A stretch of DNA of 64,000 nt from Acanthosepion pharaonis (GCA_903632075.3 CAHIKZ030004296.1:1807001-1871000); one strand, 5' to 3'; shown: positions 46,183 through 54,880, numbered from the stretch's first letter. Notes: generated by a model not told the origin, from the letters alone. Numbers and translations: made by a program.

Positions 46183-46233
<51 letters not shown>

Positions 46234-47710
46234 TAAAAATATAGTTTCATGGTAGGCTATATTTATGGGTTAAATTGCTCAATATCAGAGAGAGCATATA
46301 TGATGACGAGTGTGTTTAAGCATGAAACAGACTGTCTCCATTTTGTGTTGTCCTCAATGTCCACTTTTATATGCTAGAATTCTTTTTGCAATATGCTGAT
46401 GTGTGTCAAAATTCTCACAGTGTTTAATATTGTTGAACTTATCACTAACATTTTTGTCGAGATTTACAAACTACATTTCGTTCAATTTTGTAATTGATGA
46501 AATTTAAATAAGCTGATTTGTTTGGAAAAATACTTGAGAAAATTCCTACTTTGTAGTTTTTACGCACCCTAGTAAAAACCAACTGTACTTTGTACCCCCT
46601 TTACCTGTTTGCACTTCTCCCTAAAATTTGGTTTTGATCGGTCAATGTATGGCTATTATAGAGTATGTGACTTCTATTAGTATGTCTAACAGAAGTCACA
46701 GAATTTTATATAAAGATATATAGATCTTCTACATAAGTTACAAGTTACCTTACTGCCCAAGGATCTATCAATGACATTTTGAGAAAGAATGTTGTTTTTC
46801 TTTAAATTCTTTAAGACAATGTTTAATTTTAATTCTTTTGATTTTTGTAAATCTAGAAGATAGAGCCCAGATTTTTAGGAAAATGAAAATACTCACTTTT
46901 CAATGGTGACAAAGTTCTCATCAAAAATCTCCAAGCCTTTTGGCCCAACACCAATTTGGATATTCTGACCTTCACAGTTCTTTCCTTCATGAAAAACCAT
47001 TCCGTAGTGAGGCAATTTTGAGACAACTTGAAGCATTTTGTATTCGGCACTGCTGCACTTCATTCCTGCCAATTTAAGGTGCTCATTTGCAATCTGTTCT
47101 GCAAGGTCAGCAACATTGTCTGTGAGATTTTGTACAAGACTTGTGTAGGGATATGCACTTGCACCATCAACCAGAAGTTCGGCCGGATTTGATGCATCCC
47201 CAATTTCAGATTGAGCAATTAGAGCAGAAATGGTCACCAAAACATCTTTGTCTGGAACGTGTAATATCTGATTGATTATGTCTTGTTTTATTTGAAGACA
47301 AAACTGGTGCCTGAAATTAAAAGAAGAGAATTAGATGAAGAGATCAAGATAATTTGACACTAGCCAGTGGGATAATCTAGCCAAATGTTTACACTTGCAC
47401 CGTAATGAGAGAGGTGTGTAATTAAATACATCTTTTGCGCATGGCTCAACACATTTCTGGTTGTGTAGCAAAAAGATTCAAATAGAAAACAATTCACAAA
47501 CAATGACTTTTCTTCACTAAGACTGAACAATTTATTCACAAACTAATGCATTAAATCCATTACACAAAAACTAGTAAGACTTCTACTGCTATGCTAAAGA
47601 TATTCCCAGTAATTGGTAATTTTCTATTTTTCTGAAAATGGGTCAGCACAGCCAGGCCACAAAGTCATAACAATGAAGCTGTGAAGGTGTTAATCAAACA
47701 TGGTATCTCT

Positions 47711-47748
<38 letters not shown>

Positions 47749-49080
47749 ATAAAATTATACAGGGTGGGCCAAAAGTAGACTTAAAGTTGTTTCACATTTT
47801 CACAGTTCAGAAACAAAGCTAACTTTCCCAAACTGTTCTTTCAACAAGGTGGAGTACCTCCCCATTATGCTTTGGCAGTAAGGCACTAGCTTAACAAAAT
47901 CTTTCCAGTGTTGGTCCAGAAGTAAAGGCGGCATCGAATGGCCACCACATTCACCTGACCTAACACCAACGGATTTCTCTTTTTTTGGGGGTGTAGTAAA
48001 GAACAAGGTTTATGATAGAAATCCCAACACAGTGGATGAATTAAAAGATTACATCTCAGAAGTATTTATTGAAATTGATGCAGATCAAGATTTGAGTCAT
48101 GCTGTGTATCATAGTGTTCTACAGAGGTTCAAGGAATATTGCAATTTTGAAGGAAGACATTTTAAGCACTTAAGAGATTAAATTGTGCTAAAAAAAAATG
48201 TAAGTGTTAAACAAATGTACATAAACAGTTTTGAACAAATATGATTGTAACAAATATAAATGTAATAAAATGTTTTTAAAAAAAAATGTAAAGTGCATAC
48301 CTATTAAGTGTAAGCTGAATTTTGAGCAGTTTTTTTTTTGTCACAGAGATAGAAAAATACCTTCATCTCTACTTCCTTTCAGTCATTTTCAGATTGACTA
48401 CTACAATAGTAATAGTTTGTACATCTTCTGTTAATTTCTTTCTATGTTTAGTCCTTTATACCTACTACTTACCAGTTGAAGATCATTGTTAGCAGAATAA
48501 TCATTGTCATCATCAAACAAAAATAATTCTACAACAATCCATTCAGGGATCCTTATTTTCAATTACCAACTTTTTCGATTGACTACTTAGTTTTCTGTTT
48601 TCATATTCCAAATTTACATTATTCGGACTATTGTCCTCATCCTTGTTGCCATATTTATTATGTTTCAGCTGTTGTACGCTATGGCCTTCCTCAGGTGGTT
48701 AGAATGTTGAACTGAACCCTTTATTTCGCTCACTGGGGTAGACTGTTCTAGTTCTACATGCCATGTTTAACACGACGATGGCTGAGGTGTCATTTTTGAC
48801 ACCTTCAAATTTTCAACAAATTACTATGGAATAAGTAGTTTTGGTTCAATGTTGAGGCTTGTGGACAATTATTGAATTTTAGCAAAGATGCTTAACAGAC
48901 TTAATTCTTTAAAAAATATATTCAGTGGAATAGCTGATATTTTAGGTTTTACCTTGAATGGCCGAGGTGTCGTTTTTGACATCTAGGCTATTTATAGGGT
49001 AAATGCATTGAAACATTTCTCACAAGCAATAATACTTGTCTTTATGTCCCCTATCTATCTATACACACATAATATATATT

Positions 49081-49122
<42 letters not shown>

Positions 49123-52100
49123 CACTTTCTTTCAGTATGAGGTATACTAATATTTGTGAATTTCTTTTCAGACTTGTTATTCCTGACTTGAATATATTAG
49201 AGATGGCTGCTTCACGGCGTAATGTAAATAAAGATGTCAAAGGAGATGGCCATTCTAGTGTTAATGGATGTCAGTTATTAGTTATCTCCTGTTAATTCCA
49301 CTCTCCAAATTCTCCACTGCCTTAACCAGGTATTGAACTCACACTCTTTGGGTCCTGTCACTGGATCTAAACAACACCTTTATTCACTGTGCCATGTGTC
49401 CTTGAGGACATCTGTGTATGAATTTCTGGGTATTATAAAACTAATGTCTTTAGCAACCATTTTTACCAGTGCTCATATTGCAATTTTTGCAGTTATCATT
49501 CCATCTTTTTTACCAGAGCTCATATTGCAATTTTTGTCTTTAGTCACGTTCTCCTCTATGGGGGTCTTAATCAGGAGAGATATCTGAAGTGTAGTCCAGC
49601 TTTTGAAGGTTGTCCTGATGTTATATGGACCACAGATCCTTTGTATTTTCTCTGATAACCCCTTCACATAAGGCAGGCAGACATTTGACATTCCAACCAC
49701 CTGAAGAAGGCCGGAGCGTACAACGGCTGAAATGTTGTAATAAATATGGCAACAAAGATGAGGACAATAGTCTGAATAATGTAAATAGTGTACATAATAT
49801 CTCATCTCAAAAATACAGACAGATATTAAATTTGCAAGTTGAAAAAATATTTTAGATTTTCTGAAAGTAAATATTTCAACAAGGCAAATCAAAACACTGA
49901 AGTTGTTGGTTTCAATCCAATTATGGGAAAAACACTCCCCTTCCCTACCCAATTCAAAGGCCAAACTATACAAGATAAATAGTCCTGCTCTGCTTTTTTA
50001 TTTTTTAAGCTTTTTACCTCATGCAAGGGGTTACAGAGAATGGTAGTAAGAGTAAAGAGGCATGAAAGAGGAAAGGATGATTTGGTTTAGTTTGTTTTAC
50101 GGCATATCAACCTGAATGGGTTATTTAATGCTGACAATTTTTATTGCTGCTAATGTTTTTTCTTCAAAAATTTATTTCTGGAAATATTTTTCCTTGAAGA
50201 ATTCTATAGCTGGTCATATTTTTTTTCAAAGAATGTATAGCTGTTTGTATTGCTGGTATTTTTTTTTTTTTAAAGTATTGTTGATAATAATTTTTCCTTC
50301 AAAAATTATTGCTGGTAATTTTTTTTTTTTTTATTAGAAATTATTTCTGGTATTAAAACCTATTTTTACACAAGTTTGCCCATACCTGGGACCCTAACAG
50401 GTGCTACCACCCCAGGTCAGGGTGAACCTGGGAACACCAGCAATCAAGAGGTGGTTCCACGCTCCTCAAAACCTCTTGATCAGAGGCCTTGCTGTTGGAC
50501 GTAGTTTATCATCTTACCCAGGATGGAGGAAAGGATGAAGGGAAGGACGGTGAATAGATCAAGGCATCTGGAGATGCCAATTAACATTACGTTTGAATAG
50601 TAGGAGATTATAGCTATCAGGGAAACAAGAGGAAGGGAGTTACACAGATGGGATTGCAGGATATGAAGCTATTGGAGTAGAAGAGACGGCTACATTTAAC
50701 CGTTTCGACAGTGAAAGGGTGGGTCTGAGATGCCAACCTAGTGGCACATTTAACTTCATGCAGTTTGGGAACTAGCTTGTCGGAGCTGTTACTGTGAAAG
50801 TATCTGTAGAAAAGACAGAGGGAGGCAATGGCACATCTGTGAGGGAGCGACTGTAAATGAGATGCCAGGTCAGAGCCAACTCGTATTAAAGTCAGAATGC
50901 TGTGTTTGAGTGGACATATTACTGTTAATTTATCTTGAATATATTGTTTGCTTGCTTTATATTATTCTTTGCCATGTTCCTTTTTTTTTTCTTTTTCTTG
51001 TTATTGCAAACTTTGTCCATTCTGTCTGTTGGACACTTCTGCCATTTGTTTACATTTAACAATGGCTACACACGCTACAGAAGTAATTTTTGATTGCAAC
51101 AAGTGGAGGAGAAGGACAACTCTGAATTCAAAACCATATGTTGCCCTGGTGAAGTACATACTATACAGGTAAGGAAAGGATTGTGAAGTTCACAATGACC
51201 GATCTCAACTTTGTTTCTGTTTGAATTTTAAGGCCGAGGAGTTATTTACACTATTTATGTTCAGACTGTTGTTCACACCTTTGTTGTTGTTATTGTACCT
51301 TTTAGCAAGTTTATGTTGATTTGGATAACCTACAGGTAATTCTGAACTGAACCCTTTATTTAATCTACGGAGTTAGACTGTTCTCGTTCCACTGCCCATG
51401 TCTAGGGATATCTTGTCTAGTTCTTATTTTTAGTATTGCTCACTTATTGCTCGTCCTGTTTCTACCTAGTCCCAAGTTCACACTGCCCAGTCCAGGGATT
51501 GAACTCACAATTACTGTGTCACCAAATTCAGTAATCAATGTTTTAATCCACCAGGCTAATGTCTCATAGAACAGGGGTCAGCAACCTACGGCATGCCAAG
51601 CAATTGCCAATGGCACACATCAGCAAATGACATCAAGAATTCTGAACCAACAACTACTACAAGACAAAGATATTTAGCTGTTTCAAAAGTGCTCACTCGT
51701 TGGACTCACATTAATAATAAAAAAAAAAAAAAAAAAAAATTACTATATATAAAAAAAATACATATATTACTATATAAAATATATTGTAGAACAGGTATAT
51801 TGACCTTGACTTGTATAAAAATATGTATGCTGTTGGCACACTGAATGATTTTAAAACCCTAAGTCTGCACATAGTCAGCAAAATGTTGCCGACCCCTGTC
51901 ATAGAACTAGATGAGATATCCCTAGATGTGAGCAGTGGAATGAGATCAGTCTACCTCCATAGATTAATTAAAGTGTTCAGTTCAATCCCTGGCCTGTGCG
52001 GTGTGTAGAAACAAAACGAGAAATAACTGAGCAATACTAAAAATAAGAACTAGACGAGATATCCCTAGACATTGGCAGTGGAACGAGAACAGTCTACCTC

Positions 52101-53264
52101 AATAGATTAAATAAAAGTTTCAGTTAGGAATTCTTTGTAGATGAGGGCAACAGTCTGAATGTGAATTGTGTAAATAAGTCTTGAGTGATTAAACAATGTT
52201 AAAAACCAGCAAAGCCATTGAATAAAAGATTTGAATGTTTCGTATCTGTTTAAGTATTATAGTCAGAAATTTCTCAGTGTAATTGTATTGGTAACACTCA
52301 AACTTGCTGTTTGCTTAATTTATTATGGAAATTTATTTTTCTTTTTATTACACTATGGCAACATCTGTAAGTCAGGACTAAGATGTCTGTACAGAAGTTA
52401 AACGTCAGGTAAACAAATAGATGAAAACAAGGCAATAACTGAGCAATAATTTTAATATTTTCTAAGTTTTAATGCTAGCAGTTTTCTTCTCTTACATTTC
52501 TCATATATGGAACTAATTTCTGGATTTTTGCTTACCTGTCAACTATACTCAACAAAAATTTAAATCACGAGACATGGAGGGTGGAACAAGAACAATTTAT
52601 TTCCTAAACTTCTACATTAAATAAAGAATTCAATTTTAAATTTCCTGAAGGTTAACCAGATTGACAAATACTGACAACCAACCAGAGGGTAAAATGTCCG
52701 AAACACTGAGATAAGAAAAATGTTTATCACTACTCTTTCCATGACAAGTATTCTGACAAGATCCAATTTTTAGTTCCACCAATTCAGACTTTTACAGCTA
52801 AGACCTGCCATGTCTACAGGATCAAATCACCCCCAATCTTTTTGTATTCTATTTTTAAGACAAAAGTTCTATTTACAAAGCGTCCTCCCAAGAACTGCTA
52901 TTTTGTGGAATTAGACTTCTGTGTATATGCTTTTTCCTGAACACTACAATCTTAATGTCTTCAAGTCAAGGGTCAATCATTATCTATTGTACTTATTCTT
53001 ATAATCTACTTCCTTCTCTTACATTCATATTGCACACATCATTCAGTAATTCTTTACTATGTTTGGTGTTTAAGCCTTGTATGAGGTGAACTTTAATATA
53101 TACAGGAAGAAAAAGTTTGAAGTTTTCTGAAGGTTACTCAGATTGACAAATACCTGAAGAAGGGCTGAAGTCACAATAGCTGAAATGTTAGGATAATAAA
53201 AATGGGGACATTAGTCCGAATGTAATTATAAATATTTTTTTTTTCTCTGATTAAATAAGACTTG

Positions 53265-53298
<34 letters not shown>

Positions 53299-54075
53299 CA
53301 TTGATAAGCAGAATGCAGGTGATTATATTTCAAGAAAATCTGAACAAGTATGCTTTAAAGGTAAATAGAACCTTTCTTGATTGTGAAGCTCTTCATAGCT
53401 GAGTGGCTAAAGCACACCAGATCAGATGGTGGTTTCTCCTGTAAAGGGGGATACAGGTTCGAATTCTACTGAAGGAAACATTTTCTTTAATAAGTTATTC
53501 TCCAGTGTGCAGACCAGTAGTCTGAATAAATACCGTTTAATAATATTTGAAGTTACACACACACACACACAGTGCGATGGGTAAATCGTCACCTGCACCA
53601 CATAGGGGGCACCATCTGTGAGGAAAAGAGCAATATGATGCAATTCACTTCACTAGAAATTTGGAATGACATGCTAAACTGCTTGCCATTCATACTGGAA
53701 GCTCCAATACAAATATTTCAGAGTGTTTGGGTGTCAATCTGAGGACAGTGCAGAAGATTCAGAAAAAGATGGCGGAGTCTAATGGTGATTATGAAAGGGT
53801 TTCGAGTGAGCAATAGTGATGGCAATGTTATACCTCCATTCATCCTCCCAGAGGGCCTCAGACTCAATATGGAGGCCTACATCAAGTGCTCTGAGGGGAT
53901 AGTGCTATCCTGGGTCAAGAGGGTGTCTGCTGGCAACAGGACTGCACCATTTTCAAAACCAATAGGACTCTGCACCATTTTTCAGAAACAAGCTATCATT
54001 TTTTTTTCTTGGTTGTTAGCATTTTTTTTTTATTAAGATTTTCTTTGGTCACCTGGCAGGCTTTCTGTTGGTTTT

Positions 54076-54115
<40 letters not shown>

Positions 54116-54409
54116 AACAGAAAGAGTGATGGGGTAGGAGTGAGAAATTAATATGTATGTCTGAAATGGAAAAAAAAAAAAATAAACAAATATGAAAACA
54201 GTTTGTGTGATGACTGACCGTGTTGCTTCTTGTAACAAGGAATGTGGTGGCACAAAAAACTTGACCTTCAGCAGTAGACTGTAAGGGGGAGGACCTGATA
54301 TTTGCTGGTCAATACGGTTCCGCATATTCAACCAGAGTTGTTCCCCTTTGCTGCCTCGGTACTCAAGCCCAAAGTAATCAACCTCAAGGATCTGAAGACG
54401 TTGAAAGAC
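38146..54409 (-). CDS. MYLIP: MYLIP/IDOL-like E3 ubiquitin-protein ligase (FERM + RING), 5 exons, 5'-incomplete
   Basis: Minus-strand join of 54219-54409, 46897-47310, 42012-42280, 40887-41050 and 38146-38364. All borders are GT/AG, and the phases (2, 2, 1, 0) carry one open frame of 418 codons plus stop. In vertebrates MYLIP (IDOL) ubiquitinates LDL-receptor family tails and myosin regulatory light chain. The FERM domain binds substrate, and the RING recruits E2 and dimerises. The translation aligns by eye along the whole vertebrate protein, for example VDYFGLEYRGSKGEQLW in FERM F1, ETHSFYRCDTV and LGKSYIFDIKRTSREV in F3, and CPCGHLVCCKMC in the RING. Vertebrate MYLIP is about 445 residues, so only a first exon of about 29 codons is missing. 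It should lie beyond 54409 on the right, and I did not find it in the window. Introns are 2.5-7 kb and filled with transposon debris. Confidence 0.93.
38625..39015 (+). repeat. Interspersed repeat, 'CCCATAGCTGGGACCCTAACAGG' family copy 2 (two heads)
   Basis: The head GGTTTGGTTTATTTTA...GGCATATCAACCTCAATGG...TTATTTAATGC occurs twice (38628-38680 and 38730-38790). It is followed by ATTGCTGGTAATAATTTTTT and the tail TTGCCCATAGCTGGGACCC, AGGTGGTTCCACACTCCTCA, GGCCTTGCTGCTGGATGTA. Located in the last MYLIP intron. Confidence 0.8.
39485..39590. repeat. Poly-A / purine tract
   Basis: A run of about 33 A followed by AGAGAGAG and A-rich purine units. Confidence 0.95.
39722..40610 (-). pseudogene. Non-LTR retrotransposon RT C-terminal remnant (copy 1)
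   Basis: On the minus strand from about 40560 down: HPCIEYCCHIWSGTSAMYLE-type words, then ICNIIGADLASQF-type, then (about 39990-39860) HLACGTLLASYFPVNFDLQK then FKCNVTRHLSS. This is the conserved end of a LINE reverse transcriptase protein (CCHxWxG, LWNSLP, YDLxxFK). The tail CACCAAGCAAGGCAATAAA on the plus strand marks its 3' end. Related copies are at 50531-50935, 55455-56030 and 61535-62110. Confidence 0.75.
40621..40646. repeat. Poly-T tract
   Basis: A run of about 26 T. Confidence 0.95.
40887..41050 (-). CDS. MYLIP: MYLIP exon: end of FERM F3 and linker
   Basis: The acceptor ATTAAAACAG precedes base 41050, and the donor GTAAGC follows GAAGAG at 40887. The exon completes a glycine codon and reads KSYIFDIKRTSREVHDHVRR, matching the conserved end of the MYLIP FERM domain. 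It continues into a charged linker (SSTGCLADEKAQINKDEAEE) that is poorly conserved in the family. An A-run of about 33 bp lies directly upstream of the acceptor tract. Confidence 0.92.
41345..41386. repeat. (TA)n microsatellite
   Basis: TA run of about 42 bp in a MYLIP intron. Confidence 0.95.
41817..41985. repeat. A-rich low-complexity tract
   Basis: (ATA)n at 41780-41808, then A-runs and irregular ACAAAAAAA units. Confidence 0.9.
42012..42280 (-). CDS. MYLIP: MYLIP exon: FERM F3 subdomain
   Basis: The acceptor TTCTTTGCAG precedes base 42280, and the donor GTTAGT follows 42012. It reads INFHMMQLATLASRCVFVQL, continues through KLVSQKAAKALYRCMTETHS and FYRCDTV, and ends LKGTLVSLFNENTSL. The block around LYRCMTETHSFYRCDTV is the PTB-like F3 core shared with the vertebrate protein, which there contacts LDL-receptor tails. 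Confidence 0.93.
42560..42700 (+). pseudogene. Non-LTR retrotransposon 3' end, fragment
   Basis: TAGGGTTAATCATTATCTTC, CATATTCTCATAAACTATGC and TCTACTTTGAGTGGGTATTG match the last part of the family at 27900-28185. Confidence 0.6.
43340..43465 (+). repeat. Interspersed repeat, 'CCCATAGCTGGGACCCTAACAGG' family copy 3
   Basis: TTGCCCATACATGGGACCCT, CTACCACCCCAGGTCAGGGT, CTCCTGATCAGAGGC. Confidence 0.75.
43960..44045 (-). mobile_element. tRNA-like SINE head
   Basis: The minus strand reads ACGTAACTGAGTGGTTAAAA (A box) and CCCAGGTTCAAATCAC (B box) at tRNA-like spacing. It has no paired acceptor stem. It is next to a long (TA)n(CA)n. Confidence 0.7.
44065..44138. repeat. (TA)n-(CA)n microsatellite
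   Basis: 51 bp of TA, then CA repeats. Confidence 0.95.
44344..44373. repeat. (TA)n microsatellite
   Basis: TA run in the same MYLIP intron. Confidence 0.95.
44642..46184 (-). mobile_element. Tc1-like DNA transposon, nearly full length (~1.54 kb)
   Basis: The termini are CAGTGGGGGGAAATAAATAT at 44642 and, inverted, CAGTAGGAGGAAATAAATAT at 46184. Similarity continues inward for about 100 bp (TTCGTACAC, AAATGTAAAAGCCTTAA). TA precedes the left end, and the right end meets TGTGTATA. The minus strand carries a broken transposase gene covering almost the whole element. It is inserted between TA-rich sequences in the large MYLIP intron. Confidence 0.93.
44904..45837 (-). pseudogene. Tc1-like transposase (DD34E), frameshifted
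   Basis: The N-terminal half starts with ATG at 45837 and reads MPKGKELTISQKRHIFSLWK, then DGNSYRTISNNLNIPFTTIA. These are two helix-turn-helix segments of the paired-type DNA-binding domain. The frame is lost near 45580, where a shift and a TGA occur. The second half (44904-45470) reads VLWTDETKIELFGHNYRNHV (first catalytic D), IMIWGCFSAKGVGRI, VFQLDNDPKHTTRSTRKWLA (second D) and WPSQSPDLNPIE (catalytic E). There are 34 residues between the second D and the E, the DD34E spacing of Tc1. After NPIE the frame shifts again. All catalytic residues are kept, so decay looks recent. Confidence 0.93.
46189..46231. repeat. (TA)n microsatellite
   Basis: 43-bp TA run on the right flank of the Tc1 element. 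Confidence 0.95.
46232..46720. repeat. Interspersed repeat pieces
   Basis: 46235-46375 belongs to the family of 24600-24790 (AAATATAGTTTCATGGTAGG, GCATGAAACAGACTGTCTC). 46600-46720 (TGCACTTCTCCCTAAAATTT, TTTTATATAAAGATATATAG) looks like another element's 3' end. Confidence 0.5.
46897..47310 (-). CDS. MYLIP: MYLIP exon: FERM F2 and start of F3
   Basis: The acceptor TTTTAATTTCAG precedes base 47310, and the donor GTGAGT follows 46897. After one base completing an arginine codon the frame reads HQFCLQIKQDIINQILHVPD, the helical F2 lobe. It then continues through LLVDGASAYPYTSLVQN and KCSSAEYKMLQVVSKLPHYG to NIQIGVGPKGLEIFDENF, the first F3 strands (GVGPxGI in vertebrates). The stretch around LVDGASAYPYTSL differs most from vertebrates. 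Confidence 0.93.
47708..47748. repeat. (TG)n-(TA)n microsatellite
   Basis: TG repeats passing into TA, just before the mariner fragment. Confidence 0.9.
47755..48190 (+). pseudogene. Mariner-like element, 5'-deleted, C-terminal transposase half
   Basis: It starts with ATACAGGGTGGGCCAAAAGT, a typical mariner terminus. Coding sequence begins abruptly in the catalytic domain. There is a degenerate FQQGGVPPHYALAV-like stretch, then WPPHSPDLTPTDFSFFGGVV with the third catalytic aspartate (TPTDF). It then reads KNKVYDRNPNTVDELKDYIS and RFKEYCNFEGRHFKHLRD, and stops at about 48181. This is a different lineage from the copies at 11640 and 22428. In a MYLIP intron, antisense to it. Confidence 0.85.
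48610..48760 (-). mobile_element. Penelope-associated terminal module, inverted copy
   Basis: The minus strand reads CCACCTGAGGAAGGCCATAG, CGTACAACAGCTGAAACAT and ACAAGGATGAGGACAATAGT. Forms an inverted pair with 49692-49795 around the Penelope coding remnant. Confidence 0.65.
49073..49120. repeat. (TA)n microsatellite
   Basis: TA run, slightly interrupted. Confidence 0.95.
49260..49695 (-). pseudogene. Penelope-like element remnant (linker and region 3' of GIY-YIG)
   Basis: The minus strand at 49690-49510 encodes VCLPYVKGLSEKIQRICGPY then NIRTTFKSWTTLQISLLIKT, the segment between RT and GIY-YIG in Penelope-like proteins (PYVxGLSEK is a recurring motif). The GIY-YIG part itself is deleted. 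Sequence continues at 49500-49260 with the 3' region also present at 16600-16810 (TACCCAGAAATTCATACACA, GTCCTCAAGGACACA). Confidence 0.75.
49692..49795 (+). mobile_element. Penelope-associated terminal module, direct copy
   Basis: CCACCTGAAGAAGGCCGGAG, CGTACAACGGCTGAAATGTT, ATGAGGACAATAGTCTGAAT. The best-preserved copy in the window. Confidence 0.7.
50080..50530 (+). repeat. Interspersed repeat, 'CCCATAGCTGGGACCCTAACAGG' family copy 4 (longest)
   Basis: Full order: TTTGGTTTAGTTTGTTTTAC, GGCATATCAACCTGAATGGG, five or six ATTGCTGGTAAT/T-run units, GCCCATACCTGGGACCCTAA, GGTGGTTCCACGCTCCTCAA, GCCTTGCTGTTGGACGTAG, ATCTTACCCAGGATGGAGG. Followed without gap by a LINE fragment. Confidence 0.8.
50531..50935 (-). 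pseudogene. Non-LTR retrotransposon RT C-terminal remnant (copy 2)
   Basis: The minus strand reads VGSDLASHLQSLPHRCAIAS, LCLFYRYFHSNSSDKLVPKL, then CATRLASQTHPFTVETVKCS. This has the HRRNVAxLxLFYRY and TRxAxxxHPFTV blocks of LINE RT C-termini, more intact than copies 1, 3 and 4. Confidence 0.8.
51230..51563 (-). mobile_element. SINE-like repeat, left part, interrupted by a hAT insertion
   Basis: The minus strand has a tRNA-like head, TTAGCCTGGTGGATTAAAAC (A box) and GAGTTCAATCCCTGGACTG (B box). A body follows: GACAAGATATCCCTAGACAT and GAACGAGAACAGTCTAACTC. Parallel copy at 55180-55430. An inverted partner of the body lies at 51907-52140. Confidence 0.65.
51564..51906. mobile_element. hAT-type non-autonomous transposon with perfect 8-bp target duplication
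   Basis: The element at 51572-51898 (327 bp) begins CAGGGGTCAGCAACCTACGG and ends GCAAAATGTTGCCGACCCCTG-like inverted sequence. Both sides carry the 8-bp direct repeat TCATAGAA (51564-51571 and 51899-51906), the hallmark of hAT insertion. The inside has an A-run (51721-51739) and no transposase. GGTCAGCAACC ends are common in hAT MITEs. Confidence 0.92.
51907..52150 (+). mobile_element. SINE-like repeat body, two direct copies
   Basis: GATGAGATATCCCTAGATGT (51910) and GACGAGATATCCCTAGACAT (52053), each followed by GGAA(C/T)GAGA-(A/T)CAGTCTACCTC and ATAGATTAA. They are inverted relative to 51340-51470. Confidence 0.65.
52790..53105 (+). pseudogene. Non-LTR retrotransposon 3' end, copy
   Basis: TTACAGCTAAGACCTGCCAT, ACTTCTGTGTATATGC, GTCAATCATTATCTATTGTA and TACTATGTTTGGTGTTTAAG follow the order of 28960-29250. 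Confidence 0.7.
53140..53220 (+). mobile_element. Penelope-associated terminal module, diverged copy
   Basis: ACCTGAAGAAGGGCTGAAGT, CACAATAGCTGAAATGTTA, GGGGACATTAGTCCGAATGT. Confidence 0.5.
53266..53297. repeat. Poly-A tract
   Basis: A run of about 31 A. Confidence 0.95.
53393..53500 (+). mobile_element. tRNA-like SINE head
   Basis: CATAGCTGAGTGGCTAAAGC (A box), then after a long variable-arm-like stretch ATACAGGTTCGAATTCTACT (B box). The spacing resembles a class II (Ser/Leu-type) tRNA. No matching acceptor stem, so not called a tRNA gene. Confidence 0.7.
53571..53990 (+). mobile_element. Internally deleted mariner copy (same family as 22428)
   Basis: It starts CAGTGCGATGGGTAAATCGT. The transposase N-terminus is out of frame in places but aligns to 22500-22640 (GCTCCAATA, TTTCAGAGTGTTTG, CAATCTGAGGACAGTG). 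It then jumps directly to the catalytic-domain segment NSDGNVIPPFILPEGLRLNM then EAYIKCSEGIVLSWVKRVSA. The first catalytic domain region is deleted, and the C-terminal end is missing after about 53960. Confidence 0.85.
54079..54111. repeat. (TA)n microsatellite
   Basis: TA run about 100 bp downstream (minus-strand sense) of the MYLIP 54219 donor. Confidence 0.95.
54219..54409 (-). CDS. MYLIP: MYLIP exon: FERM F1 subdomain (first exon in window)
   Basis: The acceptor ATCTTTTATAG precedes base 54409, and the donor GTCAGT follows 54219. The frame starts at phase 0 with VFQRLQILEVDYFGLEYRGS. It continues KGEQLWLNMRNRIDQQISG and ends LLLKVKFFVPPHSLLQEAT plus two bases of the next arginine codon. 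The VDYFGL, GSKGExLWLN and KFFVxPHxLLQE blocks are diagnostic for the MYLIP FERM N-terminus. The preceding exon (start codon) is not in view. Confidence 0.93.
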
Positions 54410-54739
54410 CTATAAAAGATAAAGAGTAAAAAGAAAAACACCATTATTAAAATCCCAATGGAAATTTTTTCTTTCCTGATATAATTATATCCAATGTATT
54501 CACTTCCATTTTTTTTTAAAGTGATTTGAGAAATAAGTGCAGATATTTGATAATATTTAATATTTAACAATAACTAGGAAAAGATGGTGAATGGCATTGG
54601 AGCAGAAGTGGGTAGAGAAAGGGAGGTAATCAGGATAAATTCATTAGAAAATAAAGAGAAAAAAATGTTTTTGTTGGTAAATATTGATATAGATTTGTGT
54701 ATTGCCTTGAATCTTTTTTGCATATATAATTATTTTTAC

Positions 54740-54880
54740 TGGCTGTGGCACTAATACCCTTGAGAAAGGCATGAATCTACCTATCTCCAGTTAGGGAGTA
54801 AAATAGTTCAGACTGATCTTTAGCAACCCGTTTAGGGGAAGGACAACTCTGAATTCAAATCTGAAGAAGGAAACCTCTCC
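54740..54880 (-). mobile_element. tRNA-derived SINE copy, partial
   Basis: CACTAATACCCTTGAGAAAG, GCATGAATCTACCTATCTCC, TAGCAACCCGTTTAGGGGA, CTGAATTCAAATC. Followed at 54930-54972 by a short RTE-type scrap (CTATGATCGCTTACGTCCTG). Confidence 0.6.
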
